Assembly (NCBI RefSeq): GCF_900182595.1
Contig: NZ_FXTN01000002.1
Span: 434,001-498,000 of the forward strand
From: Pedobacter westerhofensis
GTDB lineage: Bacteria > Bacteroidota > Bacteroidia > Sphingobacteriales > Sphingobacteriaceae
Length of the DNA stretch: 64,000 nucleotides
Direction: 5' to 3'
The notes below the pieces were generated by a model. That model was not told where the DNA came from, did no database searches, and saw only the letters and a program-made list of their open reading frames with translations. This document shows, piece by piece, positions 28,698 to 36,162 of this stretch (its first letter is position 1; every line of letters starts with the position of its first letter). A program made the position numbers and the translations under genes.

Positions 28698-28753
28698 GTA
28701 AAAATAAAAAAAGTTGTAGAGTATATGGGCATTTTGACCATATACTTTACAAC
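28698..28753 (-). terminator. Rho-independent terminator after the glycine-rich protein gene
   Basis: On the minus strand a 16-bp stem (28753-28738 with 28728-28713, one mismatch, nine-base loop) is followed by TTTTTTTATTTTT. It lies 27 bases after the glycine-rich gene and 29 bases before the Fur-family start, leaving little room for a separate promoter. Confidence 0.8.
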
Positions 28754-28779
28754 TCAATGATAAATATATATGAGGTTGA

Positions 28780-29418
28780 TTAACCTCTGTGGCCACCTCT
28801 GCCGCCACCGCCGTGGTTACCGCCGCCACCGCCGTGATTGCCACCATTTCCTGGGCCACCATGGTTACCACCATTTCCGGGGCCTCCGTGGTTTCCGCCG
28901 CCACCGTGGTTGTCGTGTCCTCCGCCATGGTTATTAAATCCTCCTCTTGGGCCGCCATGATCAAATCCGCCCCTTGGGCCGCCATGATTATAACCGCCTC
29001 TTGGGCCACCATAATAGTTATTTCTGTGGATTACAGTAGTTCTGCCGCCGTAACCGCCCCTGTATCCGCCACCGCGATAATTGGTAACATATCTTGTGCG
29101 GTATTCATTGTGGCGCATCCATGGATCCCGCGAATTGATCACGATTTTCCTGCCGCCATACAGATCATAACCTCTGTAACGTGAAGGCAGGTAACGTCTG
29201 TGAACCCAGCTTCCGCCTTCCAGATATACGTACTGTCTGGTTGGAACATCATAGTAGCTATCTACATCTGGCAGGTAGTAGTAGTCTACATGATTATAGC
29301 CTCTGGGCCCCCAGTCCGGCTGCAAGCCGATGTTTACACTTAAACTCACCTGGGCTTTTGCAGGTACAGCTGCCAGAGATCCGATCCCGATTGCTGCGAT
29401 TAAAAGTAGTTTTTTCAT
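28780..29418 (-). CDS. Secreted glycine/histidine-rich protein of unknown function
   Basis: The 212-residue protein has a signal peptide (MKKLLLIAAIGIGSLAAVPAKAQ). The middle part is tyrosine- and arginine-rich (residues about 25-125). The last 90 residues are low-complexity Gly/His/Asn repeats built on GGPRGG, NHGGPGNGG and NHGGGG. Such tails are flexible and may bind metals through histidine; a link to the nearby zinc export genes is possible but unproven. No enzyme domain is visible. The ATG at 29418 fits the signal peptide; the open frame starts nine codons earlier. Confidence 0.75.
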   Translation of the reverse strand: MKKLLLIAAIGIGSLAAVPAKAQVSLSVNIGLQPDWGPRGYNHVDYYYLPDVDSYYDVPTRQYVYLEGGSWVHRRYLPSRYRGYDLYGGRKIVINSRDPWMRHNEYRTRYVTNYRGGGYRGGYGGRTTVIHRNNYYGGPRGGYNHGGPRGGFDHGGPRGGFNNHGGGHDNHGGGGNHGGPGNGGNHGGPGNGGNHGGGGGNHGGGGRGGHRG

Positions 29419-29508
29419 AATGGTTACATTTGTGTGTGATAACATTAGTTCAAAGTTTATGCCAATGATTATAATTTTTCTAACCCCATCCGCATAAACT
29501 TATTTGGT

Positions 29509-29516
29509 TATATTTG
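29509..29516 (+). promoter_or_regulatory. Candidate -7 promoter element of gatB
   Basis: TATATTTG matches TAnnTTTG exactly and ends 43 bases before the gatB ATG. No clear -33 TTTG is seen at the right distance. Confidence 0.4.
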
Positions 29517-29559
29517 TGAGACAGTAATTCCCGACATTAGTTTAATTTATTGCCCCTAA

Positions 29560-31023
29560 ATGATTACGAAAACTGCAGTTTCTGCCACAGAATTTGAATT
29601 GGTATCAGGCTTAGAGATTCACGTTCAGTTAAATACGGCCTCCAAAATATTTTCTTCAGACAGTGCTGCATTTGGTGCCAAACCGAATGAAAATATCTCT
29701 GCAGTCTCCCTTGCACTGCCTGGAGCACTGCCCAAATTAAATAAAGAAGTGGTGGCAAAAGCCATCAGAATGGGCCTTGCCCTTAATTGTACAATCAACC
29801 AGACCAACTTTTTTGACAGAAAAAACTATTTCTACGCAGATCTTCCCAAAGGGTACCAGATCACGCAGGATAACCGCCCGATCTGTCAGAACGGATATAT
29901 AGACCTTACCCTTAGTGACGGAACGGAAAAGAGGATCGGTATTAACCGTATCCATTTGGAAGAAGATGCCGGAAAAAGCCTGCACGACCAGAATGAACAG
30001 TATTCGTATGTCGACCTTAACCGTGCCGGTGTGCCGCTAATAGAAATTGTTACCGAACCTGATATCCGCTCGGCTGAAGAGGCTTCGGCCTTGCTTACCG
30101 AAATGAGAAAACTGGTAAGGCACCTTGATGTAAGCGACGGGAATATGGAAGAAGGAAGTTTGCGCTGCGATGCAAATATTTCTATCCGCGAGCGTGGCAC
30201 TATAGAATATGGTACGCGCTGCGAAGTAAAAAACCTGAATTCTATCCGGAATGTTCGCAGGGCGATGGAGTTTGAATTTAACCGCCAGCAGGAACTGGTT
30301 TCTGCAGGCGGGGCAATCATACAAAGCACCCTGACGTTTGATGCCGACCAGGGGACTACCGCGCCGATGAGAACCAAAGAAATGGCCAACGATTACCGTT
30401 ATTTCCCCGATCCTGATCTTCCGCCTGTATATATATCGGATGAATGGCTGGCACAATTAAAAGCAGCGATGCCGGCTTTGCCCAAAGAAATTACTGCGAA
30501 ACTGGTGGCGGATTTCGGGCTGAGCAATTCGGAAGCCGCAATTTTTGCTGAAGATACCCTATTGCTGGAATACCTGAATAAGGCCCTGACAACAGTTAAG
30601 CAGCCTAAAAGTCTGATCAACTGGTTAACGGGACCTGTAAGGGCATTACTGAATGAGCAGCAAACCGGTATTTCGTCTTTTGGCCTCAGCCCTGCACAGC
30701 TTGCTGCGGTTATAAACATGGTCGACGAGAAAAAGATCACCCAGCAGATTGCCTTACACCAGCTTTTACCCGCCATTCAGCAGAAACCGGGAGCGGATGT
30801 AACTGCGCTTGCAGCAGAAATGAATATCCTGATCGTGGAGAACAGTGATGAGCTTTCTGATTTTGCAGACCAGGTACTGGAGAAATTTAAACCGCAGGTA
30901 CAGGCATATAAAAATGGAAAAAAAGGCGTTATGGGATTATTCGTAGGCGAAATAATGAAGCTTGCCCAGGGAAAGGCCGATCCTCAGAAGATCAATGCGT
31001 TGCTGGAAGAAAAGCTGAAATAA
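29560..31023 (+). CDS. gatB: Asp-tRNA(Asn)/Glu-tRNA(Gln) amidotransferase subunit B
   Basis: The 487-residue protein is full length for GatB. It has the N-terminal kinase-like cradle (SGLEIHVQL, then LPGALPKLNKEVV and RKNYFYADLPKGYQITQ), the EDAGKS segment and the C-terminal tRNA-binding tail domain ending with GQFVGEIMKL-like sequence. With GatA and GatC it turns misacylated Glu-tRNA(Gln) or Asp-tRNA(Asn) into the correct form. GatA and GatC are not in the window. The TlpA-like gene follows within a few bases and may be co-transcribed. Confidence 0.97.
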   Translation: MITKTAVSATEFELVSGLEIHVQLNTASKIFSSDSAAFGAKPNENISAVSLALPGALPKLNKEVVAKAIRMGLALNCTINQTNFFDRKNYFYADLPKGYQITQDNRPICQNGYIDLTLSDGTEKRIGINRIHLEEDAGKSLHDQNEQYSYVDLNRAGVPLIEIVTEPDIRSAEEASALLTEMRKLVRHLDVSDGNMEEGSLRCDANISIRERGTIEYGTRCEVKNLNSIRNVRRAMEFEFNRQQELVSAGGAIIQSTLTFDADQGTTAPMRTKEMANDYRYFPDPDLPPVYISDEWLAQLKAAMPALPKEITAKLVADFGLSNSEAAIFAEDTLLLEYLNKALTTVKQPKSLINWLTGPVRALLNEQQTGISSFGLSPAQLAAVINMVDEKKITQQIALHQLLPAIQQKPGADVTALAAEMNILIVENSDELSDFADQVLEKFKPQVQAYKNGKKGVMGLFVGEIMKLAQGKADPQKINALLEEKLK

Positions 31024-31056
31024 CAATAAATGATAGCATCTAATATGAGTTCATCA

Positions 31057-32163
31057 ATGAAAAAGATCTTCTTCTTCCTGGCACTGTGCATCGCATTTGT
31101 AGCCTGCAAAGACAAAAGTAAATTTGAAATCGGAGGCAAGTTCCAGAATGCACAACCAAAAAGTAAGGTGTACTTGTATTCGATCGTGAAGAATAACGAG
31201 ACTGCAATAGACTCTACCGTTTTGTCTGACAAAGGGGAGTTCAAGTTTACCGGCAATGCGCCCGAGGTAGATTTTTTCAAAGTAAAGATCGACAACAGCG
31301 AGTATGTGCTGATTGCAAAGAATGGCGATGTGATCAAACTGGAAGCAGATCTTTCCAGTCCAACGCTCGACTATAAGCTTTCAGGTGCAGACGAAGCGGA
31401 TAAACTCGAAGAATTAAACAAGAACAGGAACCAGTATGTGGCGAAGCTGACTGCGCTGGAAACCCAGTTCCAGGAGAATGTGGTGAAAAACCCGGAAAGC
31501 AGACAGGCCATTATCGCGCAGATGAGCCCTGAGCTGATCAAAGTGAAACAGGAAATGGTTGATTATATCCTGAAGTTTGCGATGGATAATACAACCTCAC
31601 TGGCAAGTTTTTATGCGATCAATTCATTAAGCCCGAGCGATTACGAGCAGGAGCTGCTGGCTTATGCCGACAAGATCAAAAGCAATTTTAATAAAAATGA
31701 AGCCGTAACCGATTTCCTCGTAAGAATGGCCAAACTCAGATCGGTACAGGTTGGACAGCCTGCACCAGATTTTAACATGCCGACAATCGACGGGAAAACT
31801 ATCAAATTATCCAGTTTAAAAGGCAAATATGTGATGCTTGATTTCTGGGCCTCATGGTGCCAGCCCTGCAGACAGGAAAATCCCAATGTTGTAAAAGCAT
31901 ATCATAAATATAAAAACAGGAACTTTACGATTGTAGGCATCTCCCTGGATAAGGATGCTGCCGCCTGGAAACAGGCTGTTGCCCAGGATGGCTTAACCTG
32001 GACACACGGCAGTGAACTCAATGATTTTGAGAGCGCTACCGTAAGGGCCTATCAGGTAGATCAGATCCCGGCATCATTTATTCTTGATCCTGAAGGTAAA
32101 ATCATTGCCAAAAACCTTCATGGAGAAGAACTGGACTCCTTTTTAAATAAGACTTTACGTTAA
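31057..32163 (+). CDS. TlpA-like thioredoxin-fold lipoprotein with an N-terminal DUF4369-like domain
   Basis: The protein is about 368 residues, with a lipoprotein signal (lipobox AFVAC, cysteine about 17), a DUF4369-like beta domain (about 20-120), a helical linker and a C-terminal AhpC/TSA-TlpA thioredoxin domain with the redox pair WCQPC (about 268-271). Such proteins reduce disulfides in the periplasm of Bacteroidota. The ATG at 31057 fits the signal peptide; ATG codons at 31030 and 31045 would add nine or four residues. It follows gatB closely. Confidence 0.87.
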   Translation: MKKIFFFLALCIAFVACKDKSKFEIGGKFQNAQPKSKVYLYSIVKNNETAIDSTVLSDKGEFKFTGNAPEVDFFKVKIDNSEYVLIAKNGDVIKLEADLSSPTLDYKLSGADEADKLEELNKNRNQYVAKLTALETQFQENVVKNPESRQAIIAQMSPELIKVKQEMVDYILKFAMDNTTSLASFYAINSLSPSDYEQELLAYADKIKSNFNKNEAVTDFLVRMAKLRSVQVGQPAPDFNMPTIDGKTIKLSSLKGKYVMLDFWASWCQPCRQENPNVVKAYHKYKNRNFTIVGISLDKDAAAWKQAVAQDGLTWTHGSELNDFESATVRAYQVDQIPASFILDPEGKIIAKNLHGEELDSFLNKTLR

Positions 32164-32194
32164 CCCTAATTCCATGTTAAACTAAGGGATGCTA

Positions 32195-32221
32195 TTAACA
32201 ATTTGTTAACCTGCATTTAAC
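32195..32221 (+). promoter_or_regulatory. Three TTAAC direct repeats at 11-bp spacing before the OmpR-family regulator gene
   Basis: TTAAC stands at 32195, 32206 and 32217, each exactly 11 bases apart. Direct repeats with an 11-bp step are typical of OmpR/PhoB-family binding sites (Bacillus PhoP boxes are TTAACA-like). A -7-like TAATTTCG lies at 32243-32250, 21 bases further on and 18 bases before the ATG. Autoregulation is the likely reading. Confidence 0.5.
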
Positions 32222-32268
32222 CTCTTTGTATAATTGATTACTTAATTTCGTAACAAATATTTAAAGCC

Positions 32269-32958
32269 ATGAGCACCGTAAAACAAAAGATACTGATAGT
32301 TGATGATGAACCTGATATTTTAGAGTTAATAGAATATAACCTTAAAAAGGAGGGTTACCAGGTTTACCTTGCCAGCAATGGCCAGGATGGTATCGCGGTA
32401 GCAAAGAAGGTGCATCCTGATCTGATCATTCTTGATATTATGATGCCTAAGATGGATGGGATAGAAGCCTGCCGTTTAATGCGAGCTATACCTGAGTTCA
32501 AAAATACATTTATGGTATTCCTTACCGCCAGAAGTGAAGAATATTCTGAGATCGCCGGATTTAATGTTGGCGCTGATGACTATATCGCCAAGCCCATCAA
32601 ACCAAGGGCACTGGTAAGCAGGATCAATGCCATACTGCGACGTAATGTAAGTAACGACGAAGTTTCTGAAAATAAAGTGGAAATAGGCGACCTGGTGATC
32701 GACAGGGAGGCTTACCTTGTATATCAGAACGGAGTGAAGGTTGTCCTGGCTAAAAAAGAATTTGAACTGCTGTACCTGCTGGCTTCAAAACCGGGTAAAG
32801 TATATACCAGGGAGTCTATCCTTAAAAATATCTGGGAAGATTCTGTAGTGGTCACCAACAGGACCATTGATGTCCATATCCGCAAACTCAGAGAGAAATT
32901 AGGTGAAACTTATGTAGCAACAGTGAAGGGCGTGGGGTATAAGTTCGAACTTTCTTAG
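32269..32958 (+). CDS. OmpR/PhoB-family response regulator transcription factor
   Basis: The 229-residue protein has a receiver domain with acidic residues D12-D13, phospho-acceptor Asp56 (ILDIMMPKMDG) and lysine in AKPIKP, then an OmpR-type winged helix from about 130 ending VKGVGYKF. Length and layout are like PhoB. No histidine kinase gene is adjacent, so its partner is elsewhere. Three 11-bp-spaced TTAAC repeats lie directly upstream, so it probably controls its own gene. The RluA-type gene follows 30 bases downstream. Confidence 0.92.
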   Translation: MSTVKQKILIVDDEPDILELIEYNLKKEGYQVYLASNGQDGIAVAKKVHPDLIILDIMMPKMDGIEACRLMRAIPEFKNTFMVFLTARSEEYSEIAGFNVGADDYIAKPIKPRALVSRINAILRRNVSNDEVSENKVEIGDLVIDREAYLVYQNGVKVVLAKKEFELLYLLASKPGKVYTRESILKNIWEDSVVVTNRTIDVHIRKLREKLGETYVATVKGVGYKFELS

Positions 32959-32988
32959 TACTTTTGTACTTTAAGAAAACCCGCACCA

Positions 32989-33711
32989 TTGAAATATCCT
33001 GTATTTAAAGATCTGATTCTATTCGAAGACGATAACCATATCGTTGTTAATAAGCCGCCATTTGTTGCCTCACTGGATGAGCGTGGCGGCTCAGGCGAAG
33101 TAAATATCCTTCGCCTCGCAAAACAGTACTCAGAAGACGCCCAGGTTTGTCACCGCCTGGACAAAGAAACTTCCGGAGCTATTATTATTGCTAAAAATCC
33201 TGAAGCCTACCGTTCTGTATCCATGCAGTTCGAAAAACGCAGGGTCAAAAAGACTTATCATGCTGTTGTAGACGGACAGTATTCTTTTAATGAGCTTTTT
33301 ATTGATCTGCCGATCTTAAATGATGGTAACCGCAGTGTAACGATCGACCGCAAGGAAGGTAAACGCGCCGAGACGATCTTTAATTCCATCAAATTCTATA
33401 AACATTATACCCTGGTAGAGTGCAAGCCCATTACGGGCCGTATGCACCAGATCAGGATCCACCTGGCTACACAGCGTGCTGCCATTTGTGGCGATACCTT
33501 ATATAAAGGCAAACCGGTATTTTTATCAGCTATTAAAAAAGGATACAGGATTGCAAAAGATGACGATGAACAGCCGATCATGAAGCGTTTTGCCCTGCAC
33601 GCCAAACACGTGATCTTTAAAGGCCTTGATGATAAAGACATCGAAGTTGAAGCACCATATCCTAAGGATTTTGCTACACTAATAAAATTACTGGATAAGT
33701 TTGACAGTTAG
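32989..33711 (+). CDS. RluA family pseudouridine synthase
   Basis: The 240-residue protein has the catalytic motif HRLDKETSG (the aspartate is the nucleophile) at about 54-62 and the RMHQIRIHLA segment. It lacks an N-terminal S4 domain, as many RluA relatives do. It isomerises uridine to pseudouridine in rRNA or tRNA; the target position is unknown. The start is a TTG at 32989: the frame is closed upstream by the stop of the response regulator gene, and no ATG occurs until well inside the domain. Confidence 0.87.
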   Translation: MKYPVFKDLILFEDDNHIVVNKPPFVASLDERGGSGEVNILRLAKQYSEDAQVCHRLDKETSGAIIIAKNPEAYRSVSMQFEKRRVKKTYHAVVDGQYSFNELFIDLPILNDGNRSVTIDRKEGKRAETIFNSIKFYKHYTLVECKPITGRMHQIRIHLATQRAAICGDTLYKGKPVFLSAIKKGYRIAKDDDEQPIMKRFALHAKHVIFKGLDDKDIEVEAPYPKDFATLIKLLDKFDS

Positions 33712-33817
33712 TATGCTGTCCTTCCGGTAAACCTTCTGCCAGCGATCTTTGAGCTTAGTTTTTGATTGACTGATAGAATTGATTGTTAAATAAGTTGTAC
33801 TGTTTAAACAGAAAATA

Positions 33818-35608
33818 ATGTATGTAAGACTGGTAACCTATCTTGACAGACTCAACCAATACCGCCGCACTAAAATATCCAACAGAAATTTCCTTGTGAT
33901 TGCAGCTTTGCTGGTGGGTATCCTGGCGGGGCTCGCTGCAGCAATATTAAAATCGCTTACGCACCACATCGAAGATTTTTTGCAGGATGGCTTTCACTGG
34001 CAATATAAATATTACCTTTTCCTTGTATTTCCACTGATCGGGATACTGCTCTCGGTAATGTACGTGAGGCGTTTTATCAGAAAGGGAAAGTTTGAAACCG
34101 GCCTTACGCCCCTGCTGTATACCATCTCTAAGAAGTCGAGCCGCGTAGAGCCGCATAACATCTATTCACAGATCATTACTGCTGCCCTAACGGTAGGTTT
34201 TGGTGGTTCCACAGGCCTCGAAGCTCCAATCGTTCAGAGTGGTGCCGGCATCGGCTCAGTGATCGGCCGTTTCTTAGGCTTATCCTACAGGGAAACAACA
34301 ATGTTGCTGGCCTGCGGGGCAGCTGCGGGGATTGCCGGTGCATTTAACAGCCCTATTGCAGGCATCGTTTTCGCTATTGAGATCCTGTTACCTGAATTTT
34401 CTATACCTGCCTTTATTCCACTGTTACTGGCTTCGGCAACTGCAGCTGTGGTAGCAAGGTTCTTTTATAATGAGCAGCTGTTTTTCCTGGTAACAGAAGG
34501 CTGGCAGTTTAATGCGCTGATCTGGTATGTAGTTCTTGCTGTACTGATCGGGGTGTTCTCTATCTACTTTAATAAGATATATTATTTTATCAAACATGTG
34601 TTCCATGACATCAAAGGCCCATATCACCGTGTGATAGCTGGTGGAGTAGTATTGGGCGCAATGGTATTCCTGTTCCCTACCTTATATGGCGAAGGGTATA
34701 TCACCATCAAAAACCTGCTGGGCGGTAATTACAGCACGGTGATCACAAACAGTATCTTTTCTTCATACAGCAACCTGCCATGGGCGATTATCCTGTTTAC
34801 TACGATTACGCTGTTTGCAAAATCTGCGGCTACGCTGATTACCCTTGGTGCTGGTGGTAACGGGGGGATATTTGCGCCAAGTCTAATCATGGGCGGACTG
34901 ATCGGTTTTGTCCTGGCTTTTACGATTAACACGCTGGGCATTGCCCAGGTTAATGTGGCAAACTTCATCGTGGCAGGAATGGCCGCCTCCCTCAGTGCGA
35001 TTATGCATGCACCGCTGACCGGGATTTTCCTGATCGCTGAGATTACCGGTGGTTATGTCCTGATGGTTCCGCTCATGATCACCTCTGCAATAGCTTATCT
35101 GATCAGCCGCGGCAAGTATAAATATTCAATATATACCAAGCCTCTGGCTGAAAGCGGCGAGCTGATGTCTTATGAAGATAAGGATGCAACAGTCCTTCAT
35201 ATGATGAAACTGAAGTACCTGCTCGAAAATGATTATCTGGTACTCAATGAAAGTGAAAGGGTTGCTGAGCGGCTTCCTGATATTTTGAATTCTAAAAGAA
35301 ATCTTTTCCCGGTAGTAGGAGAGGACAAGACTTTCAAGGGGCTGATCTATGTAGAAGATATTTTAAAGAAAGCTGTGAATACTCCGGCTGCTGCAGAATT
35401 GTCTGTACACGACCTGATGCAGACTGCACCAGACGTACTTTATATCAATGATTCCCTCAAAAATGTGCTTGCAAAGATGGAAAAGGAAAATGCCTGGCTG
35501 CTTCCTGTACTGAATGAACAGGAAGAGTTTTTGGGAATTGTGTCCAAGACAGCAATATTTAATAAGTACAGGGCACTGCTGAGCAGGCAGGCGGATTACA
35601 TGAGTTAA
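33818..35608 (+). CDS. ClC family chloride channel/transporter with C-terminal CBS domains
   Basis: The 596-residue protein has a ClC membrane domain with the motifs GGSTGLEAPIVQ (here GLEAP in place of the usual GREGP) and GGNGGIFAPSL, and about ten hydrophobic helices up to residue 430. Two CBS domains follow (about 460-590), which in this family sense nucleotides. It conducts chloride or exchanges it for protons. The GLEAP variant occurs in many CBS-containing bacterial members, from memory. A 12-bp palindrome lies just before the ATG. Confidence 0.92.
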   Translation: MYVRLVTYLDRLNQYRRTKISNRNFLVIAALLVGILAGLAAAILKSLTHHIEDFLQDGFHWQYKYYLFLVFPLIGILLSVMYVRRFIRKGKFETGLTPLLYTISKKSSRVEPHNIYSQIITAALTVGFGGSTGLEAPIVQSGAGIGSVIGRFLGLSYRETTMLLACGAAAGIAGAFNSPIAGIVFAIEILLPEFSIPAFIPLLLASATAAVVARFFYNEQLFFLVTEGWQFNALIWYVVLAVLIGVFSIYFNKIYYFIKHVFHDIKGPYHRVIAGGVVLGAMVFLFPTLYGEGYITIKNLLGGNYSTVITNSIFSSYSNLPWAIILFTTITLFAKSAATLITLGAGGNGGIFAPSLIMGGLIGFVLAFTINTLGIAQVNVANFIVAGMAASLSAIMHAPLTGIFLIAEITGGYVLMVPLMITSAIAYLISRGKYKYSIYTKPLAESGELMSYEDKDATVLHMMKLKYLLENDYLVLNESERVAERLPDILNSKRNLFPVVGEDKTFKGLIYVEDILKKAVNTPAAAELSVHDLMQTAPDVLYINDSLKNVLAKMEKENAWLLPVLNEQEEFLGIVSKTAIFNKYRALLSRQADYMS

Positions 35609-35627
35609 GGGGGGAGATTTTCTGGGG

Positions 35628-35711
35628 AAAATAAAAATGACCTCAGGTTTCAATGCTGCCTGCCGCTGAAACGCGCCAGAAGGCATTGAAACCTGAGGTC
35701 ATTTTTATTTT
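35628..35711. repeat. Perfect 29-bp inverted repeat with a 26-base loop after the ClC gene
   Basis: Bases 35628-35656 are the exact reverse complement of 35683-35711; the outer 9-10 bases are A/T tracts and the inner part reads GACCTCAGGTTTCAATGC. It begins 19 bases after the ClC stop and can act as a transcription terminator in both directions, but the stem is unusually long and perfect for one. It could also be a relic of a small inverted-repeat element. Confidence 0.85.
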
Positions 35712-35747
35712 GGAAGCCAGTCAATCCTCTGGGAGGATCCGGTTGCT

Positions 35748-36140
35748 GGGCGCATACCTTTACAACGCCAATGATTACTTATGTCGGGTGATCATATTCC
35801 CAGCGCCTAAATCTTACTGGGCGCATACCTTTACAACGCCAATGATTATTTATGCCGGGTGATCATATTCCCAGCGCCTAAATCTTACTGGGCGCATACC
35901 TTTACAACGCCAATGATTATTATGCCTGGTGATCATATTCCCAGCGCCTAAATCTTACTGGGCACATATATTTATAACACCAATGATTATTATGCCGGGT
36001 GATCATATTCCCAGCGCCTAAATCTTACTGGGCGCATACCTTTACAACGCCAATGATTACTTATGCCGGGTGATCATATCCAGCCCCTAAATCTTGTTGG
36101 GCGTATATTTTTATACCGCATATGATTAATTATGCTGGCT
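35748..36140. repeat. Tandem repeat: five units of 69-71 bp plus one degraded unit
   Basis: Unit starts (GGGCGCATACC or near forms) are at 35748, 35819, 35890, 35960, 36030 and 36099, giving lengths 71, 71, 70, 70, 69 and a broken sixth. Most units contain CAATGATTA, GGTGATCATAT and CCCAGCGCCTAAATCTTACT. The flanks can pair: CTGGG with CCCAG and ATGAT with ATCAT. Unit lengths are not multiples of three and differ by single bases, so the array is not coding. It lies between the ClC gene and the end of the NtrC-type gene. No CRISPR-like spacers are present. Confidence 0.92.
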
Positions 36141-36162
36141 TTATAGCCTGGATTAAAAAGCG

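Noticed and set aside
28670..28741. N-terminal extension of the Fur-family protein
   Set aside because: It would be encoded by the terminator hairpin and T-run of the upstream gene; the ATG at 28669 starts the normal domain.
35653..35862. 69-codon ORF across the hairpin and the first tandem repeats
   Set aside because: The repeat units change length by single bases (71, 71, 70, 70, 69), so no frame is kept through the array; the peptide repeats only by chance.
35748..36140. CRISPR array
   Set aside because: The units are contiguous with no unique spacers, and no cas gene is in the window.
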